Origin: Sphingomonas pituitosa NBRC 102491
GTDB lineage: Bacteria > Pseudomonadota > Alphaproteobacteria > Sphingomonadales > Sphingomonadaceae
NCBI RefSeq assembly: GCF_001598435.1
Contig: NZ_BCYY01000020.1
Location: 36,969 to 100,968 of the forward strand
Direction: 5' to 3'
Length of the DNA: 64,000 bases
The notes below the pieces were generated by a model. That model saw nothing but the letters and a program-made list of their open reading frames with translations, had not been told where the DNA came from and did not search any database. Within the stretch, counting starts at the first letter, position 1, and every line of letters starts with the position of its first letter. A program made the position numbers and the translations under genes. Positions 1 through 9,328 of the stretch are shown here, piece after piece.

Positions 1-1564
1 CGATGCGGAAATTCACATCGACGAAGCGCACGCCCGACTGCCAGTTGATCGCCGGCTGCTGGTCGATCTGGTCCGAGGGCTGGTGATAGTGGTTCTTCAT
101 GAAATGGTCGATCGCCGCGCGGCCCGGGCCACCGGCACCCGGCCACAGGAACACCGAGGGCACGCCCTTGCGCACGAAGTTGTAATGGTCGCTGCGCACG
201 AAGATATTTTCGCCGGGCAGCGGATCGTCCGACATTTTCACGCCGATCTCCCCCGCCGCCTTGGCGACGATCGGGCCCAGCGTCGAATGGTTGGCGCCGT
301 ACACCACGATATCCTCGAACGGATAGGTGATGATCGGCATGTCGAGGTTCACGTCGGCGACGATCGTGCCCTTCACCGTGGGGTTGTTGGAGAAATAGTC
401 GGAACCGACCAGCCCCTTCTCCTCCGCGGTCACCGCCAGGAACAGGATCGAGCGGCGTGGGCGCGTGCCCGCCGCCTTGAAGCGCTTTGCCTCCTCGATC
501 AGCGAGGCGGTGCCGATCGCGTCGTCGAGCGCGCCGTTGTTGATCGTGTCGCCCTTCGCGTCGGGCCGACCGACGCCGATATGGTCGAGGTGCGCGGAAA
601 GCACGACCACTTCGCCTGCCAGCCTGGGATCGCTGCCCTCGATCATGCCGGCGACGTTGAAGCTCGGCATCGGCGTCAGCGTGGTCTTGGTCGCGATCGT
701 CAGCGTGGCGGGCAGCTGGATTGCCTTGAAGGTGGCGCCGTCCACCGCCGCGGCCTTGGCGATCGCCGCCCAGGGGGTCTTGGCGCCGGCAAACAGCTTC
801 TCGGCACCCGCGAGGCTGAGCAGCCCGAGGCCCGGCACGCCGGGCGCAGCGATATGGCCGGTGCCGTCGGCATTGCCCCAGGTGACCCGCGGGCGGCCCG
901 CATAGGCGGCGTACATCGAAAACGGACGGCTCTTGGCGGTGAGCGGAGATTCGAGCGTGATATAGCCGACCGCACCGTGCTTCTTCGCGATCTCGGCCTT
1001 GGCGGCCGGGTTCTGGAAGTGCGCGCCTTCCTCGCCGGGGAAGCTTGACGGCGCGCCGCCGAAGAAGGCGACGATCTTCCCCTTCACGTCGACGCCCTTA
1101 TAGTCGTCGCGGCCAAGCCCGACGATGCCATAGCCGACGAACACCACCGGCGCGGTGACGCTGTATTCGGGCTTCTCCGGGTTCGCGCCGGCGATGAAGT
1201 CCTTGCCCGCCTCGAGCGCGACCGGCGGCGCCTTGGCGCGGCCGATCGACATCGCGCCGGTGCCCTCCAGCTTGTAGCTGACCAGCGGCACCTTCTGCAG
1301 GTAGCCGCCGTCATCGCCGGCCGGCTTCAGCCCGGCGGCATAGAATTGCGAAGCGACGTAATTGGCGGCGATCTCGAATTCCGGCGAGCCTGCATCGCGC
1401 CCCTTCAGCGCGTCCGAGGCGAGGAACATCACATGGCTCTTCAACGCCGCCTGGTCGGCGGGGAGCGGGGCCGTGATGACGGCGTTTCGCTCGGCGGCGG
1501 TCTGGGCGAACGCGGGGGACGCCGCGCAAAGGACGAGGGCAAACGGCGCAGTCGATCGAAGCAT
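1..1564 (-). CDS. Secreted M28-family metallopeptidase, C-terminus cut by window edge
   Basis: This gene reads leftwards and leaves the window without a stop, so only the first 521 codons are present. The protein starts with a signal peptide (about residues 1-20, ending AFA), so it acts in the periplasm or outside. An inserted PA-like domain lies at roughly residues 130-250. The di-zinc peptidase core follows, with SAHLDHIG (His325, Asp327), NNGALDDAIG (Asp347) and TAEEKGLVGS (Glu381/Glu382); these are the expected metal ligands and general base of M28 aminopeptidases. The start is the ATG before MLRSTAPFAL, giving a normal signal peptide. It is divergent from pepN across a 193-base gap. The substrate cannot be told from sequence; aminopeptidase or carboxypeptidase activity on peptides is the family norm. 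Confidence 0.9.
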   Translation of the reverse strand, partial: MLRSTAPFALVLCAASPAFAQTAAERNAVITAPLPADQAALKSHVMFLASDALKGRDAGSPEFEIAANYVASQFYAAGLKPAGDDGGYLQKVPLVSYKLEGTGAMSIGRAKAPPVALEAGKDFIAGANPEKPEYSVTAPVVFVGYGIVGLGRDDYKGVDVKGKIVAFFGGAPSSFPGEEGAHFQNPAAKAEIAKKHGAVGYITLESPLTAKSRPFSMYAAYAGRPRVTWGNADGTGHIAAPGVPGLGLLSLAGAEKLFAGAKTPWAAIAKAAAVDGATFKAIQLPATLTIATKTTLTPMPSFNVAGMIEGSDPRLAGEVVVLSAHLDHIGVGRPDAKGDTINNGALDDAIGTASLIEEAKRFKAAGTRPRRSILFLAVTAEEKGLVGSDYFSNNPTVKGTIVADVNLDMPIITYPFEDIVVYGANHSTLGPIVAKAAGEIGVKMSDDPLPGENIFVRSDHYNFVRKGVPSVFLWPGAGGPGRAAIDHFMKNHYHQPSDQIDQQPAINWQSGVRFVDVNFRI

Positions 1565-1757
1565 CGGGGATCCCTGGAAGTCGCAACAATATTTCAAGCC
1601 TAGCAGGGCATCGTTCGTCGTCAATCGGTCGAACCGTTCGTCGCAGCATTTCCTTTCCGAAACGATTTTGCCGCGTGGCAAGCAGCGCTTTTCCCGCACA
1701 TGGAAATCGACAGAATTAGAGTAGCAGGCGCCGCCGCTTGTCCTATATCCCACCGGT

Positions 1758-4346
1758 ATGAGTGACGCCCGCATCGCCGCCGCAGCTCCCCAGGCCATTC
1801 GCCGCGAGGACTATCGTCAACCCGACTGGCTGGTGCCGGAAATCGCACTGGACTTTGATCTCGACCCCGCCGCGACCCGCGTGCGCGCCGCGCTCCACGT
1901 CACCCGCAACGGCGCGCATGATCGCGCGCTGGTGCTGAACGGCGACGGCCTGGTCGCCGTATCGGTCAAGGTCGATGGCGCGGACGCCGCGGGCTGGCGG
2001 ATGGACGGGCAGGATCTCGTGATCCCGCTTACCGGCGACGCGCACACGATCGAGACCGAAGTGGTGATCGCGCCGGAGCGCAACACCCAGCTCCAGGGCC
2101 TCTACGCCTCGTCGGGGATGCTCTGCACCCAGTGCGAGGCCGAGGGCTTCCGCCGCATCACCTTTTTCCCCGATCGGCCGGACGTGCTCTCCACGTACAA
2201 GGTCCGGATGACCGCCGACAAGGCGCGCTTCCCGGTGCTGCTCGCCAATGGCGACCCGATCGCACAAGGCGATGGCGAGAACGGCCGCCACTGGGCGGAG
2301 TGGCACGATCCGTTCCTGAAGCCGAGCTATCTGTTCGCACTGGTCGCGGGTGATCTCGTCGCCAATACCGGCACGTTCACGACGATGTCCGGCCGCGAGG
2401 TGCAGCTCGGCATCTATGTCCGCGCGCCCGACCTGCCCAAGACCGATCATGCCCTCCACGCGCTGAAGCTCAGCATGAAGTGGGACGAGGACGTCTATGG
2501 CCGCGAGTACGATCTCGACGTGTTCAACATCGTCGCGGTCGACGACTTCAACTTCGGCGCGATGGAGAACAAGGGGCTGAACGTCTTCAACAGCCGCTAC
2601 ATTCTCGCCGACCCCGATACCGCCACCGACTGGGACTATGACGCGATCGCCGCGGTGGTCGCGCACGAATATTTCCACAACTGGTCGGGCAACCGCGTCA
2701 CCTGCCGCGACTGGTTCCAGCTGAGCCTGAAGGAAGGCTTCACCGTCTTCCGCGACCAGAGCTTCTCGGCCGACCAGGGCTCGGCGGCGGTCAAGCGGAT
2801 CGAGGATGTGCGCAGCCTCCGTGCGAGCCAGTTCCCCGAGGATGCCGGCCCGCTCGCCCATCCGGTCCGCCCGGACGAGTATATCGAAATCTCGAACTTC
2901 TACACGGCGACGATCTACAACAAGGGCGCCGAGCTGATCCGGATGATGGCCACCATCCTGGGGCCGCAGAAATTCCGCGCGGCGACCGACCTCTATTTCG
3001 ATCGGTTCGACGGCACTGCCGCCACCTGCGAGGATTTCGTGGCGAGCATGGAAGAGGCCGGCGGCGTCGATCTCGGCCAGTTCCGCCGCTGGTACAGCCA
3101 GGCCGGCACCCCGCGCGTCTCGGCCAACCTGATGCAGGACGGCGCCACCACCCGGCTCGCGCTCGCCCAGACCGTACCGCCGACGCCGGGCCAGCCGGTC
3201 AAGGAGCCGATGGTCCTGCCGCTCAAGATCCGCCTGTTCGGCGAGAAGAGCGGCACGCCGCTGATCGACGAACAGCTGGTGCTGCTCGACAAGCCCGAGC
3301 AGGAACTGCGGTTCGAAGGGCTGGCCGAGCGCCCGGTGCTTTCGATCAATCGCGGCTTCTCGGCGCCGGTGATCGTCGACGCCAATCGCAGCGCCGCCGA
3401 TCTGGCGTTCCTCTCGGCGCATGACGACGATCCCTTCGCGCGCTACGAAGCGATGCAGCAGCTGATGCTCGATACGCTGGTGGCCGCGGTGACCACCGGC
3501 AAGGGCGAGCATGCAGCGCTGATCGACGCCGTCCGCAATACGCTGACCGATCCTTCGCTCGACCGCGCCTTCATCGCAGAAGCCGTGCTGCTCCCCTCGG
3601 ACAGCTTCATCGGCGACCAGATGGCGGTGGTCGATCCCGAGGCGATCTTCCGCGCGCGGGAAGCCCTGCGCGCCGATCTCGGCAACCTGCTCGCGGCCGA
3701 ATGGCGCGCCGCCTATGAAGGCGCGCGGGCCAACCGCTTCGAATATTCGCCGGCAGCCAAGGGCGCGCGCCGCCTGAAGAACGTCGCACTCGGCTATATC
3801 GCCGCGAGCGGCGCGAGCGACGCGGCGGAACTCGCCTTCGCCCAGTTCGACGCGGCCGACAACATGACCGATCGCCAGGGCGGCCTCGCCACGCTGGTCA
3901 ACGGTGCGTCGTCCTTCCGCGAACAGGCGATCGAGGCCTTCTACCAGCGCTATGCCGGCAACGCGCTGGTGCTGGACAAGTGGTTCCAGACCCAGGCGCT
4001 TTCCTCGCGCGACGATACGCTGGCGGCGGTCGAGAAGCTGGCCGCGCATCCGGACTTCACCCTCGCCAACCCGAACCGGGCACGCGCGCTGGTCGGCGCG
4101 TTCAGCATCAACCAGCGGGCGTTCCACGATCCTTCGGGCCGCGGCTATCGCTTCGTCGCGGACCAGCTGATCGCGCTCGACAAGCTCAACCCGCAGACCG
4201 CCGCCAAGCTGGTGCCGCCGCTCGGCCGGTGGAAGCGCTTCGATCCGGCCCGCGCTGCGCTGATGCGGGGCGAGCTGGAGCGGATCGTCGCCAGCCCCGG
4301 CCTCAGCAAGGACATGTTCGAGCAGGCCACCAAGTCGCTCGACTGA
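1758..4346 (+). CDS. pepN: Aminopeptidase N, M1 family
   Basis: An 862-residue cytosolic zinc aminopeptidase that removes N-terminal residues from peptides during protein turnover. The exopeptidase motif GAMEN is at residues 267-271. The zinc site is HEYFH at 303-307, with the third ligand Glu326 at the HExxH-x18-E spacing. No signal peptide is visible, and the length matches the proteobacterial PepN subfamily (about 870 residues). The C-terminal half is the helical and Ig-like region typical of this subfamily. The stop codon shares one base with the start of the downstream ABC1-type kinase (TGATG), which suggests translational coupling. It is divergent from the M28 peptidase gene. A long open frame on the opposite strand is a codon-bias shadow. 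Confidence 0.97.
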   Translation: MSDARIAAAAPQAIRREDYRQPDWLVPEIALDFDLDPAATRVRAALHVTRNGAHDRALVLNGDGLVAVSVKVDGADAAGWRMDGQDLVIPLTGDAHTIETEVVIAPERNTQLQGLYASSGMLCTQCEAEGFRRITFFPDRPDVLSTYKVRMTADKARFPVLLANGDPIAQGDGENGRHWAEWHDPFLKPSYLFALVAGDLVANTGTFTTMSGREVQLGIYVRAPDLPKTDHALHALKLSMKWDEDVYGREYDLDVFNIVAVDDFNFGAMENKGLNVFNSRYILADPDTATDWDYDAIAAVVAHEYFHNWSGNRVTCRDWFQLSLKEGFTVFRDQSFSADQGSAAVKRIEDVRSLRASQFPEDAGPLAHPVRPDEYIEISNFYTATIYNKGAELIRMMATILGPQKFRAATDLYFDRFDGTAATCEDFVASMEEAGGVDLGQFRRWYSQAGTPRVSANLMQDGATTRLALAQTVPPTPGQPVKEPMVLPLKIRLFGEKSGTPLIDEQLVLLDKPEQELRFEGLAERPVLSINRGFSAPVIVDANRSAADLAFLSAHDDDPFARYEAMQQLMLDTLVAAVTTGKGEHAALIDAVRNTLTDPSLDRAFIAEAVLLPSDSFIGDQMAVVDPEAIFRAREALRADLGNLLAAEWRAAYEGARANRFEYSPAAKGARRLKNVALGYIAASGASDAAELAFAQFDAADNMTDRQGGLATLVNGASSFREQAIEAFYQRYAGNALVLDKWFQTQALSSRDDTLAAVEKLAAHPDFTLANPNRARALVGAFSINQRAFHDPSGRGYRFVADQLIALDKLNPQTAAKLVPPLGRWKRFDPARAALMRGELERIVASPGLSKDMFEQATKSLD

Positions 4347-5854
4347 TGCTCCGGCTGCTCACCGCCACGGTGCGCGACTCCGCCCGCGTGCGGACCGTTG
4401 CGGCCGTGGCGGCACGCTTCGGGCTGGGCGTGCTGCTCGAACGGCTGGGGTTCGCCGGCGAGGCGGACGCCGCCGACCCGGAAACCGGCGCGCTGCCGCT
4501 GCCCCGCCGCACCCGGTTGGCGCTGGAGGCGCTGGGCCCCACCTATGTGAAGATCGGCCAGATCCTGGCGACGCGCGGCGACCTGCTGCCGCCCGACTGG
4601 ATCGCCGAACTGGAACTGCTCCAGAGCGCCGCCCCCACGCTGCCGTTCGAGGAAATCCGCGGCGAAGTGGAAGCGGCACTCGGCATGCAGCCCGAACAGG
4701 CCTTTGCCTGGTTCGACGCCACCCCGCTCGCCGCCGCGTCGATGGCGCAGGTCCACCGCGCCCGGCTGGCGGACGGCCGCGAGGTGGTGCTCAAGGTCCG
4801 CCGCCCCGGCATTCGCGCGGCGATGGAGGCAGACCTGCGGCTGATCGGCGAGCTTGCCGCGCTGGTCGCGCGGAGCAGCGCCGAGGCGCGCCGCTTCGAA
4901 CCCGTCGCGCTCGCCCGCCAGCTGCGCCAGGCGCTGATCGAGGAGCTCGACTTCACCAACGAAGGCCGCAACGCCGATCTGCTCCGCGCCGACATGACCG
5001 GCAGCCCCCGCGTCGTGGTGCCGGAAATCCATTGGCAATGGACGTCCGAAACGCTGCTGGTAATGGACTTCGTCGACGGTACGAAGCCGGTCTCGGGCGA
5101 GGCCTTGCGCGCGGCCGGCATCGATCCCGAGGCGATCGCCGAACTCGGCGCCGACACCGTGATCGCAATGGTGCTGGTCAACGGCCGCTTCCATGCCGAT
5201 CCGCACCCCGGCAACCTGCTCTGCCTGCCCGGCGACCGGCTGGCGCTGCTCGACCTCGGCTCGATCGGGCATATCGGCCCGAAGCGGCGCGACGAATTCA
5301 TCGCCTTCGTGCTGGCGCTGACCGGCGGCAATGCGCGGTCGCTGGCGGACACGCTGGCGCTGTGGAGCGACGGCCATGACGTCCCCCGCCGCACGATCGA
5401 TCGTGCGGCCGAGGCGATCGTCCAGCGCCATGGCGGCGGCACGCTGGTCCTTTCGGCGATGATGCCCGATTTCCTGCGGCTGCTGCGCGAGGAGGGGCTG
5501 GTGCTGCCGCCGGACCTGCTGCTGGTGTTCAAGGCGATGGTGACGCTGGACGGCGTGCTCGCCCGCATCGCACCGGGCTTCGACCTGTCGGGTGCGATCC
5601 GCCGTGCGCAAGTGGCGCTGGTCGCCAATCGCTTCGGCCCCGCGCGGATGGCGGCGAGTTCGGCGGCGCTGGCGATGGCGCTGGCGGAGCTGGGCGAGGA
5701 CGCCCCGCGCCTGTTGCGGGCGGCGGCTGCCCGGCTGGAGACGCCGCCCGTCGATACCGGCACGGCCCGCGCGATCGCCCAGGCCGGCCGCTGGATCGCC
5801 ACGTCCCTGCTGGCCGGCACCGCGCTGATCGCTGCCGCACTCTGGCTGCGCTGA
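4346..5854 (+). CDS. ABC1/AarF (UbiB-type) atypical kinase, membrane-anchored
   Basis: A 502-residue member of the ABC1/ADCK/UbiB family of atypical kinases or ATPases, linked to ubiquinone biosynthesis or lipid homeostasis. Visible family signatures are KIGQ (69-72), the alanine-rich nucleotide loop around 129-135, the conserved lysine in LKVRRPG (K150), DPHPGN (from 285) and a DLGS metal motif where many family members have DFG. One or two hydrophobic segments at the extreme C-terminus look like a membrane anchor, as in UbiB. The start ATG overlaps the pepN stop by one base. The usual ubiE neighbour is not in this window, so I do not assign ubiB itself; the ubiquinone role is inferred from the family. 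Confidence 0.88.
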   Translation: MLRLLTATVRDSARVRTVAAVAARFGLGVLLERLGFAGEADAADPETGALPLPRRTRLALEALGPTYVKIGQILATRGDLLPPDWIAELELLQSAAPTLPFEEIRGEVEAALGMQPEQAFAWFDATPLAAASMAQVHRARLADGREVVLKVRRPGIRAAMEADLRLIGELAALVARSSAEARRFEPVALARQLRQALIEELDFTNEGRNADLLRADMTGSPRVVVPEIHWQWTSETLLVMDFVDGTKPVSGEALRAAGIDPEAIAELGADTVIAMVLVNGRFHADPHPGNLLCLPGDRLALLDLGSIGHIGPKRRDEFIAFVLALTGGNARSLADTLALWSDGHDVPRRTIDRAAEAIVQRHGGGTLVLSAMMPDFLRLLREEGLVLPPDLLLVFKAMVTLDGVLARIAPGFDLSGAIRRAQVALVANRFGPARMAASSAALAMALAELGEDAPRLLRAAAARLETPPVDTGTARAIAQAGRWIATSLLAGTALIAAALWLR

Positions 5855-5864
5855 GCCATCGGCC

Positions 5865-5884
5865 CCCTCCCGCAGCCGGGAGGG
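5865..5884. repeat. GC-rich palindrome between convergent genes
   Basis: CCCTCCCG and CGGGAGGG form a perfect 8-bp stem around a 4-base loop. The element sits in the 39-base gap between the convergent ABC1 kinase and phosphatase genes. It belongs to the same short palindrome family as those at 39796, 46944 and 52795. It may end transcription from both sides, but there is no T-tract. Confidence 0.7.
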
Positions 5885-5893
5885 AGCACGGCA

Positions 5894-7513
5894 TCATGCC
5901 ATCACGTTGCGGCCGCGCTGCACGATCGCGCTGTGCCCCACACTCGCCTTCAGGCTGCGCGCGGTGACGGTCTCGACGAACACCCAGTCGTTGCGCGCCT
6001 GATCGGGCGTGAGCGTCAGCGCCATGTAGCCGCGGCGGCTGGTGTCGCACCATTTCAGCTCGGGATTGGCGCGCACCATGGCGGCAGCCACCAGCTTGGG
6101 ATCGGTCTTGAGCGCGCTCTCGAACCCCGGCGAGGTCACCGCATGGCCCGCGAATTCGACGCCCGCGGCCTTGCCGTCCTGTGCGAGATCGAACGCCCAG
6201 GCATTGTGGCTGTCGCCGCACACGACGAGCAGGTTGGCGCCCATGCCTTGCGAGGATTTGAGGAACCGCGCACGCGCCGCCGGATAGCCGCCCCAGCTGT
6301 CATAGCCGAGCGGCAAGCCCAGTCTGCCCGCCGTCACGCCCGCCTGGACATAGGCCCTGGCGCGCGGATCGGCGTCCGGTGCCAGCCAGCCCATCGCATC
6401 GGCCGGGGTCGACAGATTGCCCAGGATCGTGCCGAAGCCGACCACCTGCCAGCGCTGCCCCGCCTGCACCGAGCGGCGCATCGCATGATCCAGCCACACC
6501 TCCTGCTCGCTGCCCAGCATCGTCACGGCCGGATCGTGCCAGGGGCCGTCGCGGAAGGCGGTGAGCGCCTTGACCGGATCGGCGTCCTTGAACAGCGGCG
6601 CGACATCGGGCTGCTGGCTGCGCGCGAGCAGCCGGCTCTCGGTGCGGAAGAAGGTCGCCAGCGTGCCGATCTCGTAGCTGCCCCACGGCGTCTCGGAGAC
6701 CGGCATCCACTCGCGGAACACCTGCATCGCCGCGGCCTTGCGCGCGCTCCAGTCGCCTTCGTCGTCCTGATGATTCTCGGCGCCGCCTTCCCAGCTGTCA
6801 TTGGCGCTTTCATGGTCGTCCCACTGGACGAGCATCGGCTTGGCCGCGTGCAGCGCCTGCAGATCGGGGTCGGCGCGGTAGCTGGCATAGCGCAGGCGAT
6901 AGTCGGCAAGGTGGATCATCTCGCCGGCGGGCTCGGGCCAGCGGCCGCCGATCGCGCCGCCGGCGGGGGCATAGCCGCCCTGCTTATACTCGTAGAGATA
7001 GTCGCCGAGATGGACCCACAGGTCGATGTCGTCGCGCGCCGCCGCGTGACCATAGGCGTTGAAATAGCCGAACGGCAGATTCGAGCAGGAGAAGATCGCG
7101 ATGCCGAAGCGGCGCGCATCGCCCAGCGGCAGCGTCTTGGTGCGGCCGACGGGGGAAAAGCTGCCGTCGGGCGCCACGAAGCGGTAGAAATAGCGCGTGT
7201 CCGGCGAAAGCCCCGCCACCGTCACTTTCGCGGTGTGGTCGCGCCACGGCCCGGTGATCTGCTCGCCTTCCGCCACGACGCGGGCGAAGTCGGCGCTGGC
7301 GGAGACCTGCGCGCGCAGCTTCACCGCGCCGCCATCGGCCGGGACGTAGCGCGTCCACAGCAGCATCGTGTCGGGACCGGGCTCGCCGCTCGCCACCGAA
7401 TGGGTGAAGCCGCGCGCCGTCGCCTGGGCGAGCGCCACGCCCGGCAGCGACAATGCACCGATCCCGAGCGTTCCGGTGAGCAATAGCGAGCGGCGGTCGA
7501 TACGGAATTTCAT
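5894..7513 (-). CDS. phoD: PhoD-like alkaline phosphatase, Tat-exported
   Basis: A 539-residue secreted metallophosphatase that would release phosphate from organic esters in the periplasm. The N-terminus carries a twin-arginine signal (DRRSLLLTG) followed by a hydrophobic stretch ending ALAQ, so a folded, metal-loaded protein is probably exported by Tat. A PhoD N-terminal domain (SVASGEP, LLWTRY) is followed by the calcineurin-like core: HLGDYLYEY, WDDHES (Asp232-Asp233-His234) and CGDSHNAW near the C-terminus. I chose the internal ATG at 7513 over an upstream in-frame ATG because it has an AAGGGA ribosome site about 9 bases upstream and puts the twin arginines near the N-terminus. A weak Pho-box-like pair of half-sites lies upstream. 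Confidence 0.93.
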   Translation of the reverse strand: MKFRIDRRSLLLTGTLGIGALSLPGVALAQATARGFTHSVASGEPGPDTMLLWTRYVPADGGAVKLRAQVSASADFARVVAEGEQITGPWRDHTAKVTVAGLSPDTRYFYRFVAPDGSFSPVGRTKTLPLGDARRFGIAIFSCSNLPFGYFNAYGHAAARDDIDLWVHLGDYLYEYKQGGYAPAGGAIGGRWPEPAGEMIHLADYRLRYASYRADPDLQALHAAKPMLVQWDDHESANDSWEGGAENHQDDEGDWSARKAAAMQVFREWMPVSETPWGSYEIGTLATFFRTESRLLARSQQPDVAPLFKDADPVKALTAFRDGPWHDPAVTMLGSEQEVWLDHAMRRSVQAGQRWQVVGFGTILGNLSTPADAMGWLAPDADPRARAYVQAGVTAGRLGLPLGYDSWGGYPAARARFLKSSQGMGANLLVVCGDSHNAWAFDLAQDGKAAGVEFAGHAVTSPGFESALKTDPKLVAAAMVRANPELKWCDTSRRGYMALTLTPDQARNDWVFVETVTARSLKASVGHSAIVQRGRNVMA

Positions 7514-7780
7514 CTGGTCGCGTCCCTTTTTCGGTCCGCCGCTCCGTGCCGCCAATTGGTGTCGTGTTCGTGACAGCTGAACAAAGCTCGGCTAGGCAAA
7601 GACCCGAATCGGCATTTGGGGCGTTGAAAATGGGGGAACGCACCTGCCGGACGGGAAACCCGCCGGCCGCAAAGAGACGAAGGCGTACGTGAAGCTATCT
7701 CGAACTGCGCGGGGCACGGCCCGGCCGCACCGTGACGACCGCACGGCATCGCATGGCGTCGAACCAGGCACGGCGCGCTG

Positions 7781-9328
7781 ATGGCAACGCGCGTTGCTAC
7801 GGTCGCCGTCGGTGCGCCCAAAGCGGGCCTGGGAGCGGCGGCAGCGGCACTGCCGCGCTGGCTGGTCCTGTTCGCCACCGCCGTCGCGGTTCGCGCCGTC
7901 ACCTTCGGCAACCCGCTCGTGGCCGTGGACGAACAATTCTACTGGGTCACTGCCCAGCGGATGCTGCACGGTGCCGTGCCCTTCGTGGACATCTGGGATC
8001 GCAAGCCGGTCGGCCTGTTCCTGCTCTACCTCCCCGCCGCCGCGCTGGGAATGCCCTGGGGAATCCTTGCCTATCAGCTGATGGCGCTGGCCTGCGTGGT
8101 GCTGACCGCGGGCATGATCGCCCGAATCAGCGACAGGGTGGGCTGGCAGGCCGGCGCGCTGCCGGCCGCGCTGCTCTACATCCTCATGCTGAACGTGGTC
8201 GACGGCCAGGGCGGCCAGGCGCCGATCTTCTACAACCTGCTGACCATAGGCGCGGTCGCGCTGCTGCTGCCTCGGCCGACCGATCGCGACGGCGACCCCG
8301 TCCGCGTAGGTCGCAACCTGCTGGCGATGCTGCTGATCGGCCTGGCCCTGCAGGTGAAATACACCGTGCTGTTCGAAGGCCTGTTTTTCGGCCTCTGGCT
8401 GCTCCGCCGCGAGGCGGTGCTGGGCGCCGGGCTGCACCACATCGCACGGCGCGGACTGGGCTATGCCGGAATGGCGATGCTGCCCACGCTGCTGGCTGCG
8501 GCAACCTATGCGTGGCTCGGCCAGTTCGATGCCTGGGCCTATGCCAATTTCGGCTCGATCCTCGATCGCCGCGGCGATCCCTTCATCGATCTCGTCGGCG
8601 CCTTTTTCGAAGTGATGGTACCGCTGGCGCCGCTGCTGGTGCTGAGCGGCCTCGGCTGGGCGCGGCTGCGGCGCGGCCGCGCGGTAACGCCGGCGGCGCG
8701 GCTGCTGATGGGCTGGCTGATCGCCGCGATGGTCGGGCTGCTCGTCTTCGGTTCCTGGTACCCGCATTACGCGCTGCCGGTGCTGGTACCCGCCAGCCTG
8801 TGCTGTGCCGCGACCTTCGCGCAGGACCGCCGCGCCCGCCGCGTGATCGCGCCCGCGCTACTGGCGGTGGCGCTGGTAGCCGGCACGCTCTGCGTGGTCG
8901 TCGCGCAGGCCAAGCGCGGCAATGCGGCGCAGCTGGCGGCGATCGCCGACGGGATCGGCCATGGCAGCGGCTGCCTGTACGTGCACTCGGGCAATTCGAT
9001 GCTCTACGGCGCGACCGAGCGCTGCGCGCTGAGCCCCTGGCTGTTCCCGGATCACCTGTCCCGCGAGCGGGAGGACGGTGCGCTGGGCATCGACCAGATC
9101 GCCGAAGTCGATCGCATCTTCGCGCAGCGGCCGGCGGTGGTGGTGATGCGCACGCCGTTCCGCGGCGAGCGCCCGGCGGTGCGGGCCCGGGTCCAGCACT
9201 ATCTGCGCCGGCTCGGCTACGGCGTGCGCGGCACCTATCTGCTCGGCACCGTGCCGACCACCGTCTATGCGGCGCCGGCGGTTTCCGCGGCGGCACCGCC
9301 CCGGCGCGCGGCGAGCAGGCCGGCATAA
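7781..9328 (+). CDS. Multi-spanning glycosyltransferase, GT39/ArnT-like
   Basis: A 515-residue integral membrane protein with roughly ten or more hydrophobic segments. It resembles polyprenyl-phosphate-sugar dependent transferases (GT-C fold, family 39). The acidic catalytic-type motif VDEQFYW (Asp50-Glu51) lies in the first periplasmic loop, as expected for the fold, and is followed by DIWDRKPVG. These enzymes move a sugar from a lipid carrier onto a protein or glycolipid acceptor on the outer face of the inner membrane. Donor and acceptor are unknown. Its 3' end overlaps the convergent GT-B glycosyltransferase by 64 bases, so the two coding regions share DNA in opposite directions. Confidence 0.82.
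   Translation: MATRVATVAVGAPKAGLGAAAAALPRWLVLFATAVAVRAVTFGNPLVAVDEQFYWVTAQRMLHGAVPFVDIWDRKPVGLFLLYLPAAALGMPWGILAYQLMALACVVLTAGMIARISDRVGWQAGALPAALLYILMLNVVDGQGGQAPIFYNLLTIGAVALLLPRPTDRDGDPVRVGRNLLAMLLIGLALQVKYTVLFEGLFFGLWLLRREAVLGAGLHHIARRGLGYAGMAMLPTLLAAATYAWLGQFDAWAYANFGSILDRRGDPFIDLVGAFFEVMVPLAPLLVLSGLGWARLRRGRAVTPAARLLMGWLIAAMVGLLVFGSWYPHYALPVLVPASLCCAATFAQDRRARRVIAPALLAVALVAGTLCVVVAQAKRGNAAQLAAIADGIGHGSGCLYVHSGNSMLYGATERCALSPWLFPDHLSREREDGALGIDQIAEVDRIFAQRPAVVVMRTPFRGERPAVRARVQHYLRRLGYGVRGTYLLGTVPTTVYAAPAVSAAAPPRRAASRPA

Noticed and set aside
1743..4127. 794-codon open frame on the minus strand across pepN
   Set aside because: It is a codon-bias shadow of pepN in high-GC DNA; it lacks domains and is Arg/Gly-rich, while the plus frame has the full M1 motifs.
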